The translations under genes were made by a program, and so were the position numbers. DNA of 64,000 nucleotides from Nymphaea colorata (Eukaryota; Streptophyta; Magnoliopsida; Nymphaeales; Nymphaeaceae), in contig NC_045148.1 of assembly GCF_008831285.2 (NCBI RefSeq), forward strand, positions 8,253,001-8,317,000, given 5' to 3'. This document shows positions 34,253 through 45,795 of the stretch, in pieces; within the stretch, counting starts at the first letter, position 1; each line of letters starts with the position of its first letter. The notes below the pieces were generated by a model. It did not search any database, had not been told where the DNA came from, and saw only the letters and a list, made by a program, of their open reading frames with translations.

Positions 34253-35163
34253 ACTAAATTAGGTCTAATAACAAAACCATAATCAATAGTGTGTTTCAAA
34301 TATCTTATGATTCTCTTTACGGCTTTCCAATGGGCATCAGTAGGATGATGCATGTATTGACAAACCTTGTTGACAACATAAGAGATGTCTGAACGAGTCA
34401 TAGTAGAGTATTAAAAAGCACCAACAATGTTGGATAAAAAGTTGGATCATAAAAATTTGATCTAGTTTGAGCAGATAAAGCAGAGGAGCATGCCATGGGA
34501 GTTGAAACTCTCTTAGCTCCAAGCATATTTGTTCTTTTGAGAAACTCGAATATGTATTTTCTTTGAGACAATCTTAGCTTATCGTCAATTCTTTTTGCTT
34601 CTATGCCCAAAAAGAAATGAAGTTCACACAGATCTTTAATGACAAACTCACTTTTGAATTGATAAAAAAAAATTTAATATATTCAGGGGAGTTTGCTGTT
34701 ATAATCATGTCATCCACGTATACCAAAACATATAGAAGTAATTCTTTTTTTCTTAAAATAAAAAGAGATGAATTTGTTTGAGCCCCTTTAAAACCAAGAT
34801 TTTGGAGGAATAGACTAAGACGGGCAAACCTTGCCCTAGGAGCCAATTTTAAACCATATAAAGCACGTTCAAGCTTGCATACATGATTTGAGAAAGAATG
34901 ATTTTGAAATCCAGGTGGTTGAACCATATAAACTTCTTCTGAAATAGATCCATATAAGAATATATTTGGAATATCCAGCTGACGTATTTTTCATTTGAGA
35001 CTAATAGAAATAGTCTCAATACTGTCTGAATTGTAGTAGGCTTCACAACAGGACTGAAGGTTTCAGTATAGTCAATTCCTTCTTTTTTACTATACCCATT
35101 GGCAACGAGTCTAGCCTTGTATTTTTTCAATGATCCATCTGCCTTTCGCTTGATTTTGAACAC

Positions 35164-35766
35164 TCATTTACATCCTACAATGTGTTTGGTTTCTTTCTTT
35201 GGAACAAGTTTCCAAGTATTGTTTCGAATAAAAACATCATATTCGTCTTGCATGGTCTTCCTCCAATTTTCATCTTCATATGCTTCCTTGAAACTTAAGG
35301 GTTCTTTGTCTTCAAGAAGAGTGAAGACAAGAGCTTTTGGAGGAGAGTGTTTGCTAGAAAAATATGTATTGAACTCATTGTATTTAGGATTAGGTTTGAA
35401 GGTTTCCACTTGAGATCTAGTAGTCATAGGAAGGACTCGTTCTTGATTTGGTTCATTTACATTGGATTGGGTTGGCTCCTCATTTTCAAGAGTTTTAGGT
35501 TGAGATTCATTATTTATCTCAGACTGAAGTAAGGGTTCCCCTGATGCTGGGGAGGTACTAGATAGTGGTATTGTAGGATTTGAGAACAGATATTCATGAG
35601 AGGAGGTTAAAATGATAGCTTGGTTTTGACTTTCTAGATCTTGAGTTTTAGTCTCTTTAGTATCAATAAAAGGAAATTTTTTCTCATTAAATTGGACATG
35701 CCTCGAAATATAGATTTTACCTACACCCAAAAAATAATATCTTTTATGTTGAGGAGCATAACCCAA
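35164..35766 (-). pseudogene. Copia integrase C-terminal / linker region
   Basis: A 200-residue frame beginning GYAPQHKRYYFLGVGKIYIS, the conserved segment between integrase and reverse transcriptase in copia (the GY...KGY..... motif followed by SRHVQFNE). A variable Ser/Pro/Glu-rich linker follows, then the start of RT (EPLSFKEAYEDENWRKTMQD). This is the longest undamaged stretch of the polyprotein. Confidence 0.88.
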
Positions 35767-35874
35767 GAAAACACATCTTTCAAATCGGTAATCTAATTTA
35801 ATTTTCTGATAAGCTCCTAAACAAGAAAAACATTCACATCCAAAGATTTTGAGGAAATCATAATCAAGTTTTTC

Positions 35875-36466
35875 TTAGAACAATTTTTTCAAAAGAGAAG
35901 CAAAATCAAGAACCTTGGTTGGCATTTGGTTAATTAAATAAACAGCAGTACAAAAAACATACGACCAAAAGTCCTTGGGAATATTACCTTCTGCCATCAG
36001 AGATAAACCTGTTTCAACAATATGTTTATGTCTCCTTTCAGCTGCTTCATTTTGTTCAGGGATATGAGGACATGATATTCTATGTCTAATTCCATTATCG
36101 ACAAAATTGATTGAAGCCCTTGAAATTCTCCTCCTCAATCTGAGTGAAAATATTTTATCTTGTGTCCAATGAGATTTTCAAAAAGTACCTTGAAAGCTTT
36201 AAAAACATGACTAACGTTTGATTTTTTTTCATCAAATAAATCCAAGTATATCTTAGAAAGGCATCCATAAAAATCACATAGTACTTAAAACCATTCACAC
36301 TCTCCACTAGAACTGGACCCCATACATCAGAATAAATGAGTTCAAGCGGGCGTTTCACCTTATTTGAAATAGCATTAAATGGAAGTTTATGACTCTTACC
36401 TTTTTGACAAGCTTCACACAAATAATTCAAACAATCATCATAATAAGACAAATCACACATGTTCAA
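35875..36466 (-). pseudogene. Copia integrase core
   Basis: Frames 36155-36466 and 35875-36138. The first has CEACQKGKSHKLPF (end of the zinc-binding HHCC domain), then LIYSDVWGP and YYVIFMDAF with the two catalytic aspartates. The second has SCPHIPEQNEAAERRHKHI, where the third catalytic acid lies. A frameshift near 36145 separates them. Integrase inserted the cDNA into the genome. Confidence 0.88.
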
Positions 36467-36628
36467 AACCTTCTTAACAATAGAAAATGAAGGGCGACCA
36501 AGTCTTTTGTGCCACTGCCCAATAGTCTGTCGTTCTCCAAGTTGCGCATCTTTTTTTCTACTACTAAGGTCTATTTTATATAGCCCATCACTACTAGTTC
36601 CTTGATGAAGAATTTTTCTCGTTCCCTG

Positions 36629-36991
36629 CTACTTAACATAGCACATATTATGATGAAACTCAAAATAGACTTCATTATCCTTAGAAAAATGTTGTACGGA
36701 TAACAAGTTTCTTGTTATTTTGGGCACATGAAAGAGATCATTTATAACTAAATTTTGAGATGTCTTTGAAGAACCAATATAAAAAAATCTCAAACCTGAT
36801 CCATCTCTGATTGTTACTGCATCTCCACCTTTGTATTTGGCATGAATGGACAAGTTATTGATATTATTGGTGATGTGATGAGTCACACTGGAGTCAAGAT
36901 ACCAATTGTCATCTCCAATGTCTTGATTCAAAGCGCTAGAAGAAATTGCATGATATGCTTGGGGAGGCGTTGTCTCTTTTTCTTTAAGCAA
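36629..36991 (-). pseudogene. Copia aspartic protease / GAG-pre-integrase
   Basis: Contains DDNWYLDSSVTHHITNN, the copia protease active-site region. The canonical Asp-Ser-Gly is Asp-Ser-Ser here, so the catalytic loop is altered. It is followed by NLVINDLFHVPKITRNLLSV, the typical hydrophobic second half. Confidence 0.88.
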
Positions 36992-37814
36992 GTTAGTATA
37001 TGACCAACAAAACTTTGCAATATGACCAACTTTTCCACATATTTAGCACACAAGACGATCAGCTTTGTATTGCTCACTTTTTTGGACTCCTCCTCTAGAT
37101 TAGTAGTTGTTTCTACCACGACCTCTGTAGTTGGTTTGCTTATTGTAAATTTGTTTTGACGCAATATTCGCAGTCGGCATAATAGATTCAAAAGTTTGAG
37201 AATCATCTTCTTTTAAGTTGGCTTCTTGTATGAGAAGAAGCCCATGAAGTTCATTCAAAGAGACAGGGTCCTTTTGAGTTTCCATACTGACTTTAAAATC
37301 AAGATATTCACTTGGCAATCCTCTAAGAATTTGAAGAACAAGATCATCTTCATGAACGGGTTTAGATGCAATGGCTAATTGATGAGCAACAGCTTTTACT
37401 TTGTTTATATAAGCATCCATAAAACTAGACCCTTTTTTCAAATCTTGAAATTATGATTTTAACTGCATTATTCGAGCCCTGGATTGAGCAGCATATAACT
37501 GCCTAAGAGCACTCTAAACCTCTAGAGAGGTTTTTAAACCAATAATTTGGGTATGTATTGCTTCAAATAGAGAAGATTTAATCTAACTGATTCTTTTTCA
37601 GCCATTCAATATATTCTGAACTAATTTCAGTTGATCCACATCTAAACATTGACGGAGTAGGTTTGCTTCCATCAATATATCTCATAAGATCAAATGAGAT
37701 CAAATTTGAAGTGAATTGAGATTCCCAAATAAGATAATTTTTAGCGTTTAACTTGATGGTGAGGAAATGTTGTAAATTGCTTGGGTACTGAAGAGGAGAA
37801 GCAAGAAAATTCAT
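36928..37814 (-). pseudogene. Copia Gag
   Basis: Starts at the ATG 37814 with MNFLASPLQYPSN, then LNAKNYLIWESQF and MRYIDGSKPTPS. After stops, 37100-37441 carries SSFMDAYINKVKAVAHQLA and LQILRGLPSEYLDFK (UBN2-type Gag core) and a basic end with RGRGRNN. The zinc knuckle (C-x2-C-x3-GH-x4-C) is recognisable near 37010-37060 (VGHI) but is split by a frameshift. Gag would form the virus-like particle. Confidence 0.88.
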
Positions 37815-37927
37815 ACATGTATCAAAGTTGACTCCCGTATTTGATTATGCTTTTTGATTTGCCATGAGAATGAAAAGTGACAACACAAGATGTAATCCTT
37901 ATGATCTAGCAGCAGCACAAACAAGGA

Positions 37928-37945
37928 CCAGTGGCTCTAATACCA
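37928..37945 (-). other. Primer-binding site
   Basis: The minus strand reads TGGTATTAGAGCCACTGG immediately after the 5' LTR, complementary to the 3' end of initiator methionine tRNA with one mismatch to the usual TGGTATCAGAGCC. Confidence 0.85.
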
Positions 37946-38338
37946 TGTTAAAAGTCAAAATGAAGAAATAATTAAAGGGACATAAATTTTTAAAGTGGTT
38001 CAGCCAATGAGCCTACATCTACTGCTCTATCATTTTTTGCTTGCCTTCTTTTGGTGGGGAGGCTCATTTATATAGAGGAGTTACATAAGGGGTCTTTAGT
38101 TTCTAAGAGACATGTCTTTTCATCTTTCAACATACATGACTTTTCATCTTTGAACAGACATGATTTTTCGTCTCTCAAGAGACATGTCTTTCCATCTCCT
38201 AAGAGACATGACTTTTCATCTCTCAACAGATATGACTTTTCATCCCTCAAGAGACATGACTTTTCATCCCTCAAGTGACATGACTTTTCATCTCCCAAGT
38301 AATTCACTTTGAGAGCCTTTTTGGTATTTCTGTTAACA
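37946..38338 (-). repeat. 5' LTR of the copia element (393 bp)
   Basis: Same borders as the 3' LTR (TGTTAACAG ... TTTTAACA on the minus strand). It is 26 bp longer, of which 24 bp is one extra minisatellite unit. Confidence 0.93.
38109..38300. repeat. 24-bp minisatellite inside the 5' LTR, 8 units
   Basis: Eight units of 24 bases of the type GACATGACTTTTCATCTCYC plus four bases, against seven in the other LTR. Confidence 0.93.
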
Positions 38339-38343
38339 CTTCT
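38339..38343. repeat. Target-site duplication CTTCT (right)
   Basis: Perfect match to 33053-33057. Confidence 0.85.
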
Positions 38344-39290
38344 TCTTTGTATTCTCTATTTTTATGGTACCAAAGGTCCAAGGCGACACTGTTCTGATGA
38401 CTCTCAATGCAAAGGCTGATAGGGTCACCAACTATGGCAGGAGTAGTGAATTTGAAAACATATTCAGTCATGAAAGCAGAAGCAATCTTACCACATCTAC
38501 AGATCAGGTATTCCCGGTTTTGCCAGATCCCACAAATCTTCAATATTTTCTTGCCGTTAAACGAGATAGAGAAAATTTTCCTTTGTGGGATCTCAATTTA
38601 TGCCACTACTCAATATGAAGATCAAGAATCCAGCATATGATTAATGGGTATGCATGGATCAACTCTCCTTGAGTTGGATCTTCTCCTCCCTTGTGGAAAA
38701 CATGCATCATTAGGTGGTAAGATTGAATATGTCGCATGTAGTATGGTTTTCGTTAAAGAAAGAGGTACTGGTAAGATTGAATATGTCGCATGTAGTATGG
38801 TTTTCGTTAAAGAAAGAGGTACTCTGCCTGATCTAGGGTAAGAAATACAACAAATGAGGGGACAACTTGAAAACTTGTGTGAGGGAACCAGATCCAAAAA
38901 TGCATATTTTTGTAAGGCCAACAACACACCAACTTGCTTTGACATCAAAACCCTATTGATGAAGATCGCTTGCTTTCCTTTATACTAGTGATCTTCCACC
39001 AGAGGACAAATGATCTTTCACGAGAGGATGAAGCATATCGAAGTAGACTGCCACTTTGAGAGAAGATTCAGAATCGGGATATAGACACAGTTCATGTTAA
39101 CGACACAACTCAGCTTGTGGACATTTTCACAAAGCCAATTAGCAGAGGTCAATTTAACGAGATCATTAACTAGTTAGGAATCTCAAATACGAGATTACTA
39201 ACTTGAGAGAGTGTGTTACAGGAACTGAGTAGAGCTTTATAGATTACAGCCAGCTGGTCTCACCTGTAACAAGTTAACTACCTATCCAAT
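38344..39290 (+). mobile_element. Outer copia element, internally deleted remnant
   Basis: After the rest of the LTR (38344-38365) comes TGGTACCA (degenerate primer-binding site). Next is a gag start reading LQYFLAVKRDRENFPLWDLN (about 38535-38600). The coding middle is missing: by 39060-39170 the frame reads TVHVNDTTQLVDIFTKPISR, the last motif of copia RNase H/pol. It is followed by a purine-rich TTGAGAGAGTG and TGTTACAGG, the likely start of the 3' LTR. It has the opposite orientation to the inner element. Confidence 0.65.
38716..38823 (+). repeat. Perfect 54-bp tandem duplication
   Basis: 38716-38769 is repeated base for base at 38770-38823 (GGTAAGATTGAATATGTCGC...). The unit is 18 codons and reads GKIEYVACSMVFVKERGT in each copy. 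It lies in the remnant of the outer copia. Confidence 0.97.
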
Positions 39291-40224
39291 TGTACATCTG
39301 AAATGTAACAGAGAAAAATGACCAAAATGAAACAAGTGACCAGGAAATAGAGTACTTCTGCTCCTCTCTTCATGACCAGTGAAAGGAAAAAAGGGATGTT
39401 TGTCGTTACTGATTTATGATCAGTAGCGGCATATTCTTCCTGCTTGGATGAACAACTAAAAGGGAAAAATATGAGAACAAGATCAAGGAAAAAAAATGCA
39501 TTAAGTGAAAGAGGAAAAAGGAAATGACTTTCTATCAATCGTTTTAGGCCAGGTTACCTGCACATTCCTGCAAAACCATAGAAATGAAAACCAGACCGAG
39601 GGTTGGGGAAAAATTACAGGAGAGAAATAGCAAGATGAAAGAAAATGAGATGCAATAGCTTTGAAGAAAAAGTAAAATGAAACAGAGAAGGATTATCCAT
39701 GGGCATTGCCCAACTTTGTTGTAGTCAATTTGTTTCCTTCCAGCTCAATTTCGATTCATGTTAATGCTTTTTACTCTGTTGACTATAGCACCAAGAAATT
39801 TTGTGCCTCAAAAAATGATATGATGACATTTTAAATCCAAGGCCTATAGAAGCAATCGCATTTGTCGTGACTTTGGAACTGAGAGGAATTAGTTGCATTG
39901 AAGAGAATACATGCACCATAATATTAGTTCCTTACCATCATTTGTGCCTGCTAGATATAGCATATCTTTGGATACCACAACAACACAAGTATGAGGCTTA
40001 GAACCTGGGGCAGTATAGAAAGGGAAAATATTCTTGATGGATCCAACCCACTCATTTAAACTACTTAATAAATAAATAGTAAAAAGAAACAAAAATTTTA
40101 AAACTGATGTTAAAAAATAAGATCCAACTCACTCCTAATGTTAGCATGTGGGTCAAATCAAAACCTGTGGGTCAAATTAGTAGGCCCAAGTCAGTTCTAT
40201 TACAGGACACCCCTGATGGGTTTG
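39291..40224. other. No gene seen
   Basis: Outer-copia 3' LTR remnant may extend into the first part. Otherwise AT-rich DNA without a supported feature. Confidence 0.45.
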
Positions 40225-42440
40225 ATGCCCAGCCTGAATTCCAATCCCTTTAGGTATAAAAGCAATTGCTATGTAAAATGAGTTGTGACACTAGATTTTG
40301 TAACATTTAGAAATCTAGCCAATCAATAGCAGAAAGCATCCTATTCATTTCTTCAGTAGGCAATAAAGATAAATAGGGAAATAAATTAATCTCCTTCCAA
40401 GTGTCATAAATTTCCTAAAATGCACTTTTTTTGGCATAAAATATGAAAATAAATTATCGTATAAAAGGCAATTTTCCTACCAAGTAGGTTTTCATACCTA
40501 TAATTGCTTCTTTTGCTACGATTTCATTTTAATTTTTTCGACCTATAGTTACCATATAAAGTTGGTGCTTTTGTTATAAAATGTAACCTAAAGTTCTTCT
40601 CTGTGCAATACAACTGTCCCTTCTTCTTACTGTACTGCACCAAGAAATTGTTCAGAATGTCACGAAGCAGTAATTTTTTTACTGTGTAGTGCTTTCGTTT
40701 CTGGTTTCTTTTTTTATCTATAATTTGCTTGAAGTTTTGTTTCATGAGTTTTTTTAGGCAAACTTCCTTTTGTCTTTTCAATATAAGCTAAATCATTTTT
40801 TATAATAAAAAAAACTTCATAGACTAGTCTTTAATTATATATAAAATTACATGTAAATGATTGTTTCCATTTTTTTTATTTGGGAATCTCTATTCATTGC
40901 AAATGGATCCATTTCTCCTTATGGAATTCCAATGTCTTCTTGTTTAAATGACATAAGGAAACCCCTCTCGGGTAAATGTTTACCGAAGCGATAGCACTGT
41001 AGTATGTCCATGTCAGGGTCAATTTTTGTTATTTATATCTTTATTTGCTTCTAGGTTATTTAATATGTTTGCTTGACGAATTGATCATGGATAGAGTTGA
41101 ATTTTTCTTCTGTTTTGGACGCAAAATTAGTACAGCTCAAGTATTTATTAAGATATGCTTAGTATAGATCAAAATCGTTCACAACTTTCATTTATTTCAA
41201 ATGTATATGTGTGAAAGACACGTAATTTTGTCAAAAAGCTGACTTGCTGGTTCTCGTACATATAAAATGGGATGATATGTCGGAATACCTCAATTCTTTA
41301 AAGGCCTTTTATTTATTTTAACAGGTATTTTTCATTCACATGGACAACATTCAATTGTTTTCATTTCATTAGACAATTGCCTCCATGAAGGACCTTTGGA
41401 TTTTAAATTTTAACAATTTGTCTGACCTGAATCAATGACTTTCATTGTCATCAATGAAAATGAAATTCATTCATCAAACCTTGATTCCTTACAAAAGTAA
41501 GGACCACTTTAAAATGGGGTCATTAAGAGATTCAATATATGATCTTTCTTTTAATTTTCCTTTGTCAACACAAGACATAACCCTAGTTTAAGGAAATCTT
41601 TCAACATAAAAAAGAAAAGAAAAGAATGGCAACTTGCATACAATCCCAAAAAATTGAGGTGGAAAGTCATGTTCCTATTGAAGAACATTACTACTGGGCC
41701 ACATCTGGCTAAATACCGACAAAGCGCCCGATCATGGCAGAAGAGTGCAGTTGCTCTAACCAGCCCTCGACTAACACTTTGGTGGCAGAGCTCAACCACC
41801 AGCAATGTGATCAAAGTGCCTATGGTGGACCTCGAAGTTGAACGTTCTGCTATCGACTGGTTGAGACAAGATCAAGTGGATCGAGAGGAGGATGACATAG
41901 CCAATGGGAGGGAGTTAGAGGGCACCATCAGGAGACCTTTGATCGCCATGGTGCCCTCTAACTCCCTCCCATTGGCTATGAACCTTCTCCTCTCGATCAT
42001 CTTGATCTTGTTTCAACCAATTGATAGCAGAGCGTTCTGCTTCGAGGACTACCATGGGTACTCTGATCACATCTGCTATCAATTGGGCTCTATCTTCATC
42101 GAGGATTAATAGGAGCAGGGCTGCACTAACTACCGCACTGCACTCTCCCACCATGATCGTGAAACTGGTTATATGCATACCCTGTGCATGCACGAGGATG
42201 TGTAATGATTCTGGTCAGTATCTAGCCAGATATGGCCCGCTAGTCATATTCATCAATGGGAACATGTCTCTCCACCTCAATTCTTTGGCATTGTACCCAC
42301 TTTTTGCCTTACTTTTCCATTTTTTGGTTTTCTGTTTTCTTTTCTTTTTGAGATATTTCTTGATACTGGAGTTTTGTCTTATATGTATGTTTGAAGTCCC
42401 TTCATGAGGATAGTCGGAATATGAATGTTGAACCGAAGCT
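40225..42440 (+). repeat. Dispersed repeat family, copy C (longest)
   Basis: The most complete copy: GATGCCC start shared with 14844, GGCAATAAAGAT, the exon-like block near 40547, all middle blocks, a small insertion at about 41400-41490 absent from copies A and B, the intact hairpin (41652-42282) and the TTTCTTGATACT tail. Confidence 0.85.
41652..42282. repeat. Long inverted repeat (hairpin) C, 631 bp
   Basis: Best-preserved hairpin. Outer ends AATTGAGGTGG / CCACCTCAATT; inner stem GGCACCAT (41921-41928) and ATGGTGCC (41948-41955) around a 19-base loop. The inner stem includes GCCAATGGGAGGGAGTTAGA and its complement, almost without mismatch. Overlapping frames on the two strands (41654-42109 and 41551-41814 among them) are palindromic shadows. 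Confidence 0.92.
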
Positions 42441-42544
42441 GGTTATGTGCAATGTCTTCAGTGATGGCCTTCAGTGATGCAGAAAGGAAAAGAAAAGTTT
42501 ATCAGTAAAAGTCCCATGATTATCAGTAAAAGTTTCAATATTTT

Positions 42545-43480
42545 GATTTTCCTTTTTAATTATATACAAAATTACATGTAAATGATTGTGTCCATTTTTT
42601 TATTTGAGAATCTCCATTCTTTGCAAATGGATCCATTTCTTCTTATGCAAGTGCAATGTCTTCTTGTTTAAATGACATAAGGAAGCCACTCTCGAGTAAA
42701 TGTTTACCGAAGGGATAGCACTATAGTATGTCCATGTCTGGGTCAATTTTTTTTTATTTATATCTTTAGGTTATGTAATATATTTGCTTGACGAATTGAT
42801 CATGGATAGAGTTGAATTTTGCTTCTGTTTTTGGACGCAAAATTAGTACAGCTCAAATATTTTTTAAGATATGCTTAGTATAGTTCAAAATCGTTCACAA
42901 CTTTCATTTATTTCAATTGTATATGTGTGAAAGACCTATAATTTTTTCAAAAAGCTGACTTGCTGGCTCTCGACGTCTCTTACATATAAAATGGCATGAT
43001 ATGTCGGAATACCTCATTTCTTTAAAGGCCTTTTAATTTTTTTTAACAGGTATTTTTCATTCACATAGACAACATTCAATTGTTTTCATTTCATAAGACA
43101 ATTGCCTCCATGAAGGACCTTTGGATTCTGACAAGGGATATAAAAAATAAGGACCATTTTAAAATCGGCTCGTTAAGATATTCATTATGTGATCTTTCTT
43201 TTTATTTCTTTTGCCAGCACAAGACAAAACCCTAGTTTCAGGAAATCTCTCAACATATAAAAGAAAAGAAAAAGAATGGCAACTTGCATACAATCCCAAA
43301 AAATTGAGGTGGAAAGTCAATGTTCCTATTGACGAACATGACTACTGGGCCACATCTGGTTAAATACCCACAAAGTGCCCGATCATGGCGGAAGAGTGCA
43401 GTTTCTCTGACCAGCCCTCGACTAACACATTGGGGTGTGTAATGATTCTGGTCAGTATCCAGCCACATATGGCCCACAGG
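42545..43480 (+). repeat. Dispersed repeat family, copy D with collapsed hairpin
   Basis: Begins mid-unit (TATACAAAATTACATGTAAA) after a junction in CAGTAAAAGT-rich DNA. It runs through the same blocks to AATTGAGGTGG (43302). The left arm continues to about 43430, then jumps to the right-arm sequence GTGTGTAATGATTCTGGTCA; the rest of both arms is deleted. Confidence 0.8.
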
Positions 43481-43554
43481 TGCACCAGCTGCTTTCCTCT
43501 AAGTTTGTTGTTAGTGCTTGTCTGAAATATTTCATTTCATTTCCCTTTTGTCTG

Positions 43555-44762
43555 TCTTACCTGGAGTAAAGTTGTGAATTGGTTGTTTTGCAACACTGGG
43601 TGCATTAGTTCTTATTACAGTTACGCACATCTCAACTTGCTTTCATTCTAAAAGAATTGGTAGAAGCCACACAACTATCAGTAAATGCATATCAAAAATC
43701 CCCCCATTGAAAGTTTTCAGTGACGTTTTTCCACAGGACATCAGTGAACATGTTACTTTTGGTTTGGTTTGTCTTTAAGATTTTTTCTTTTTTGTGAAAC
43801 GGAAGGAAAGGAAAGAGAGTTATAACGTAAATTTAGTCTCTCCAAAATTAGGGGGATTAGAATTAGGGGGATTAGAAAGGAAAAGAAAAGTTTATTCATT
43901 TTTACTCACTCATATAAGAGATATCAATTGATGTTGCCTGGCTCTTTCTCTTCTTTCCCGCCTGTGGTCAAGACTTCGATAGATGCATGATATGTCTTTC
44001 TCTCTTTTCGGGCCACTCGGGATTTGTCTTTCTCTCCCTTTTCGCCATTGCTCGAGAGTTGGATGGCATTTTACATCTGCTCCTTTGCCAAAATCAAGTT
44101 TTTGTCATTTTTATGTCATCCAATTAGTATACTTGAAAATAGTGTTTTGTTTGATTGATATAAATTTTTATCATATTTATTACTATAAAATGAAATGCCG
44201 ACTGGAAGTATAGGTTTTTTTTTATTGAATCAAAAAATCAAATTAAAAATATTTTTATTTGAATGATAAATTTTTTAATGTTAAAGGTATTATTGTAAAG
44301 TATTATAAATTTTATCTTTTTCTTTTTGTCATATAATCAAAAAACAAATATGATTTTAACAATTTCTTTCTTTCTATCCATCATCATTTTTTTTTCTTTT
44401 TCCGCTATCCAAACAAAACCACTTTAACTTTTAGTGTAATTTTTTCTAAAAATATCAATTACAATCTCATCTTTCTTTGTTTTTAGTGATGTTTCTTTGG
44501 AAAACATCAATAAAGGCGATACCCTTCAGCTATGCAGCACATAAATATGAGTAAAAGTTTCAATATTTTGATTTTTTTTTATTTTAAAAATCTAATCACT
44601 AGTGACACAGCATTTCACGTCAATGAAGTTACTTTTCAAAAATTTCTCTCTTCCTTCTTGTCCGACCCATATTTAAACTTTTAATAATGTGAAAACATGG
44701 GTGTCATTCTCTAACGGTCTTATAGAATAGAAGCACCTCATATTCCTATTTTATTTTTCTTG

Positions 44763-44839
<77 letters not shown>

Positions 44840-45000
44840 TCTTGTTGATGCTCGTACTCTAAACTATGTCGTGAGTTTCTCTTAATTTTTTTAATTACTT
44901 TTTTCTCATTTTTCCTGCTCTTAGTAACTTTTTTTTTGTAATTTTATTTATTTTTTTTATACCGGTGATTATTCTCACCCTTATAGGTCTGTCGCATTAA
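43555..45000. mobile_element. CACTA-like subterminal block, second copy, with an insertion
   Basis: 43555-43760 and 44430-44880 match 29880-30120 and 30130-30660 respectively (CTGTCTTACC, GTTGTGAATTGGTTGTTT, TTGGTAGAAGCCACACAAC, then ATCTCATCTTTCTTTG and GTTTCAATATTTTGATT). The 43790-44425 part has no counterpart and contains a direct duplication of TTAGGGGGATTAGAA; it ends CTATCCAAACAAAACCAC, a possible terminal-inverted-repeat insertion. Confidence 0.5.
44768..44836. repeat. Compound (TC)n(TA)n microsatellite
   Basis: About 16 TC units followed by about 18 TA units. Confidence 0.95.
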
Positions 45001-45779
45001 AAATTATAAGTCCATTGCTTTTCGTCAATAGAGAATATTTGTAATTTGATGAAAGCATTACATCAGCTCCCCCTTCTCCCCTCCGCACAGGTCGGCTCTT
45101 CCTCTTCTCCCTTCCGAGAATTTCTTTCAACCCTCCAGCTATTTGCGGCGCTCGGTTTTTGGGCGTGCTGATGTAGTTTTTGTTGCTGTGAAAGCGTGCT
45201 GGTTTGAATGAGGTTTTGATTTGAATGTGTATTGCTTTAGATTGTTAACCCCTGACGATATGTTAGTGTTCTGGGTAGGCGCGTGCCCTCAGTTTATTAA
45301 AATATGCTTAGTATATATCAAAAACATTAACAGCTTTCATTTGTTTCAATTGTATATGCAAATAAAGATACATAATGTGGTAAAAAAACTTCTTATTCTT
45401 GTACATTTAAAATGGCATATGTCAGAAAACCTGATTTTTTTAAAGACCTATTATTTACTTTAACAAGTATTTTTCATTCCAATAGACATTTATATATTCA
45501 ATTATTTTCATGCTATAAGACAATTGCCTCTCTGAAGGACCTTTGGATTCTCACAAGGGATTCAAAAATAAGGACCATTTTAAAATGGGCTTATTAAAAA
45601 CATTCATTATGTGATCTTTCTTTTAGTCTTCCTTTGCAGGCCTAATTATAAATCGGCTACATAAAATGTTGAAAAGCAGAACAGGTGCACTCGGCATAGT
45701 GCAAAACAACCAATTCATGCAAGGCAGAGCAAAAGGGAAAGGGAATATGCCGGAAAAGCAGTAACAGCAGATATGGAGT

Positions 45780-45795
45780 GAAAGGAATTGATCCT
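45780..45795. repeat. SINE target-site duplication (left)
   Basis: GAAAGGAATTGATCCT, identical to 46034-46049. Confidence 0.9.

Larger units (their letters stand above)
33376..35163 (-). pseudogene. Copia reverse transcriptase and RNase H
   Basis: Minus-strand pol end in several frames. It holds KARLVANGYSKKEGIDYTET (about 35050-35110), ALYGLKLAPRA (34.83 kb), YVDDMII (34.73 kb, the catalytic YVDD box), then TRSDISYVVNKVCQYM and HWKAVKRIIRYLKHT (34.3-34.4 kb), [12 protein letters not shown] (34.2 kb, RNase H) and [15 protein letters not shown] and HYQIINKLNLIVGA (33.5-33.7 kb). The role was to copy element RNA into DNA. An in-frame 336-bp tandem duplication repeats the RNase H part, and the last open frame runs 49 bases into the 3' LTR. 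Frameshifts near 34.6 and 34.9 kb and stops kill it. Confidence 0.9.
33058..38338 (-). mobile_element. Ty1/copia LTR retrotransposon, full length but decayed (5281 bp)
   Basis: Complete structure on the minus strand: 5' LTR 37946-38338, primer-binding site 37928-37945 immediately inside, gag-pol between about 37814 and 33430, polypurine tract TTGTGGGAAGA, 3' LTR 33058-33424, and a perfect 5-bp target duplication CTTCT outside. Gene order is gag, protease, integrase, reverse transcriptase, RNase H, which defines Ty1/copia. The gag opening (NAKNYLIWESQF, YIDGSKPTPS) and the primer-binding site abutting the LTR resemble the Ale/Retrofit type, an inference only. Many stops and frameshifts and visibly diverged LTRs show an old, inactive copy. 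Confidence 0.95.
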
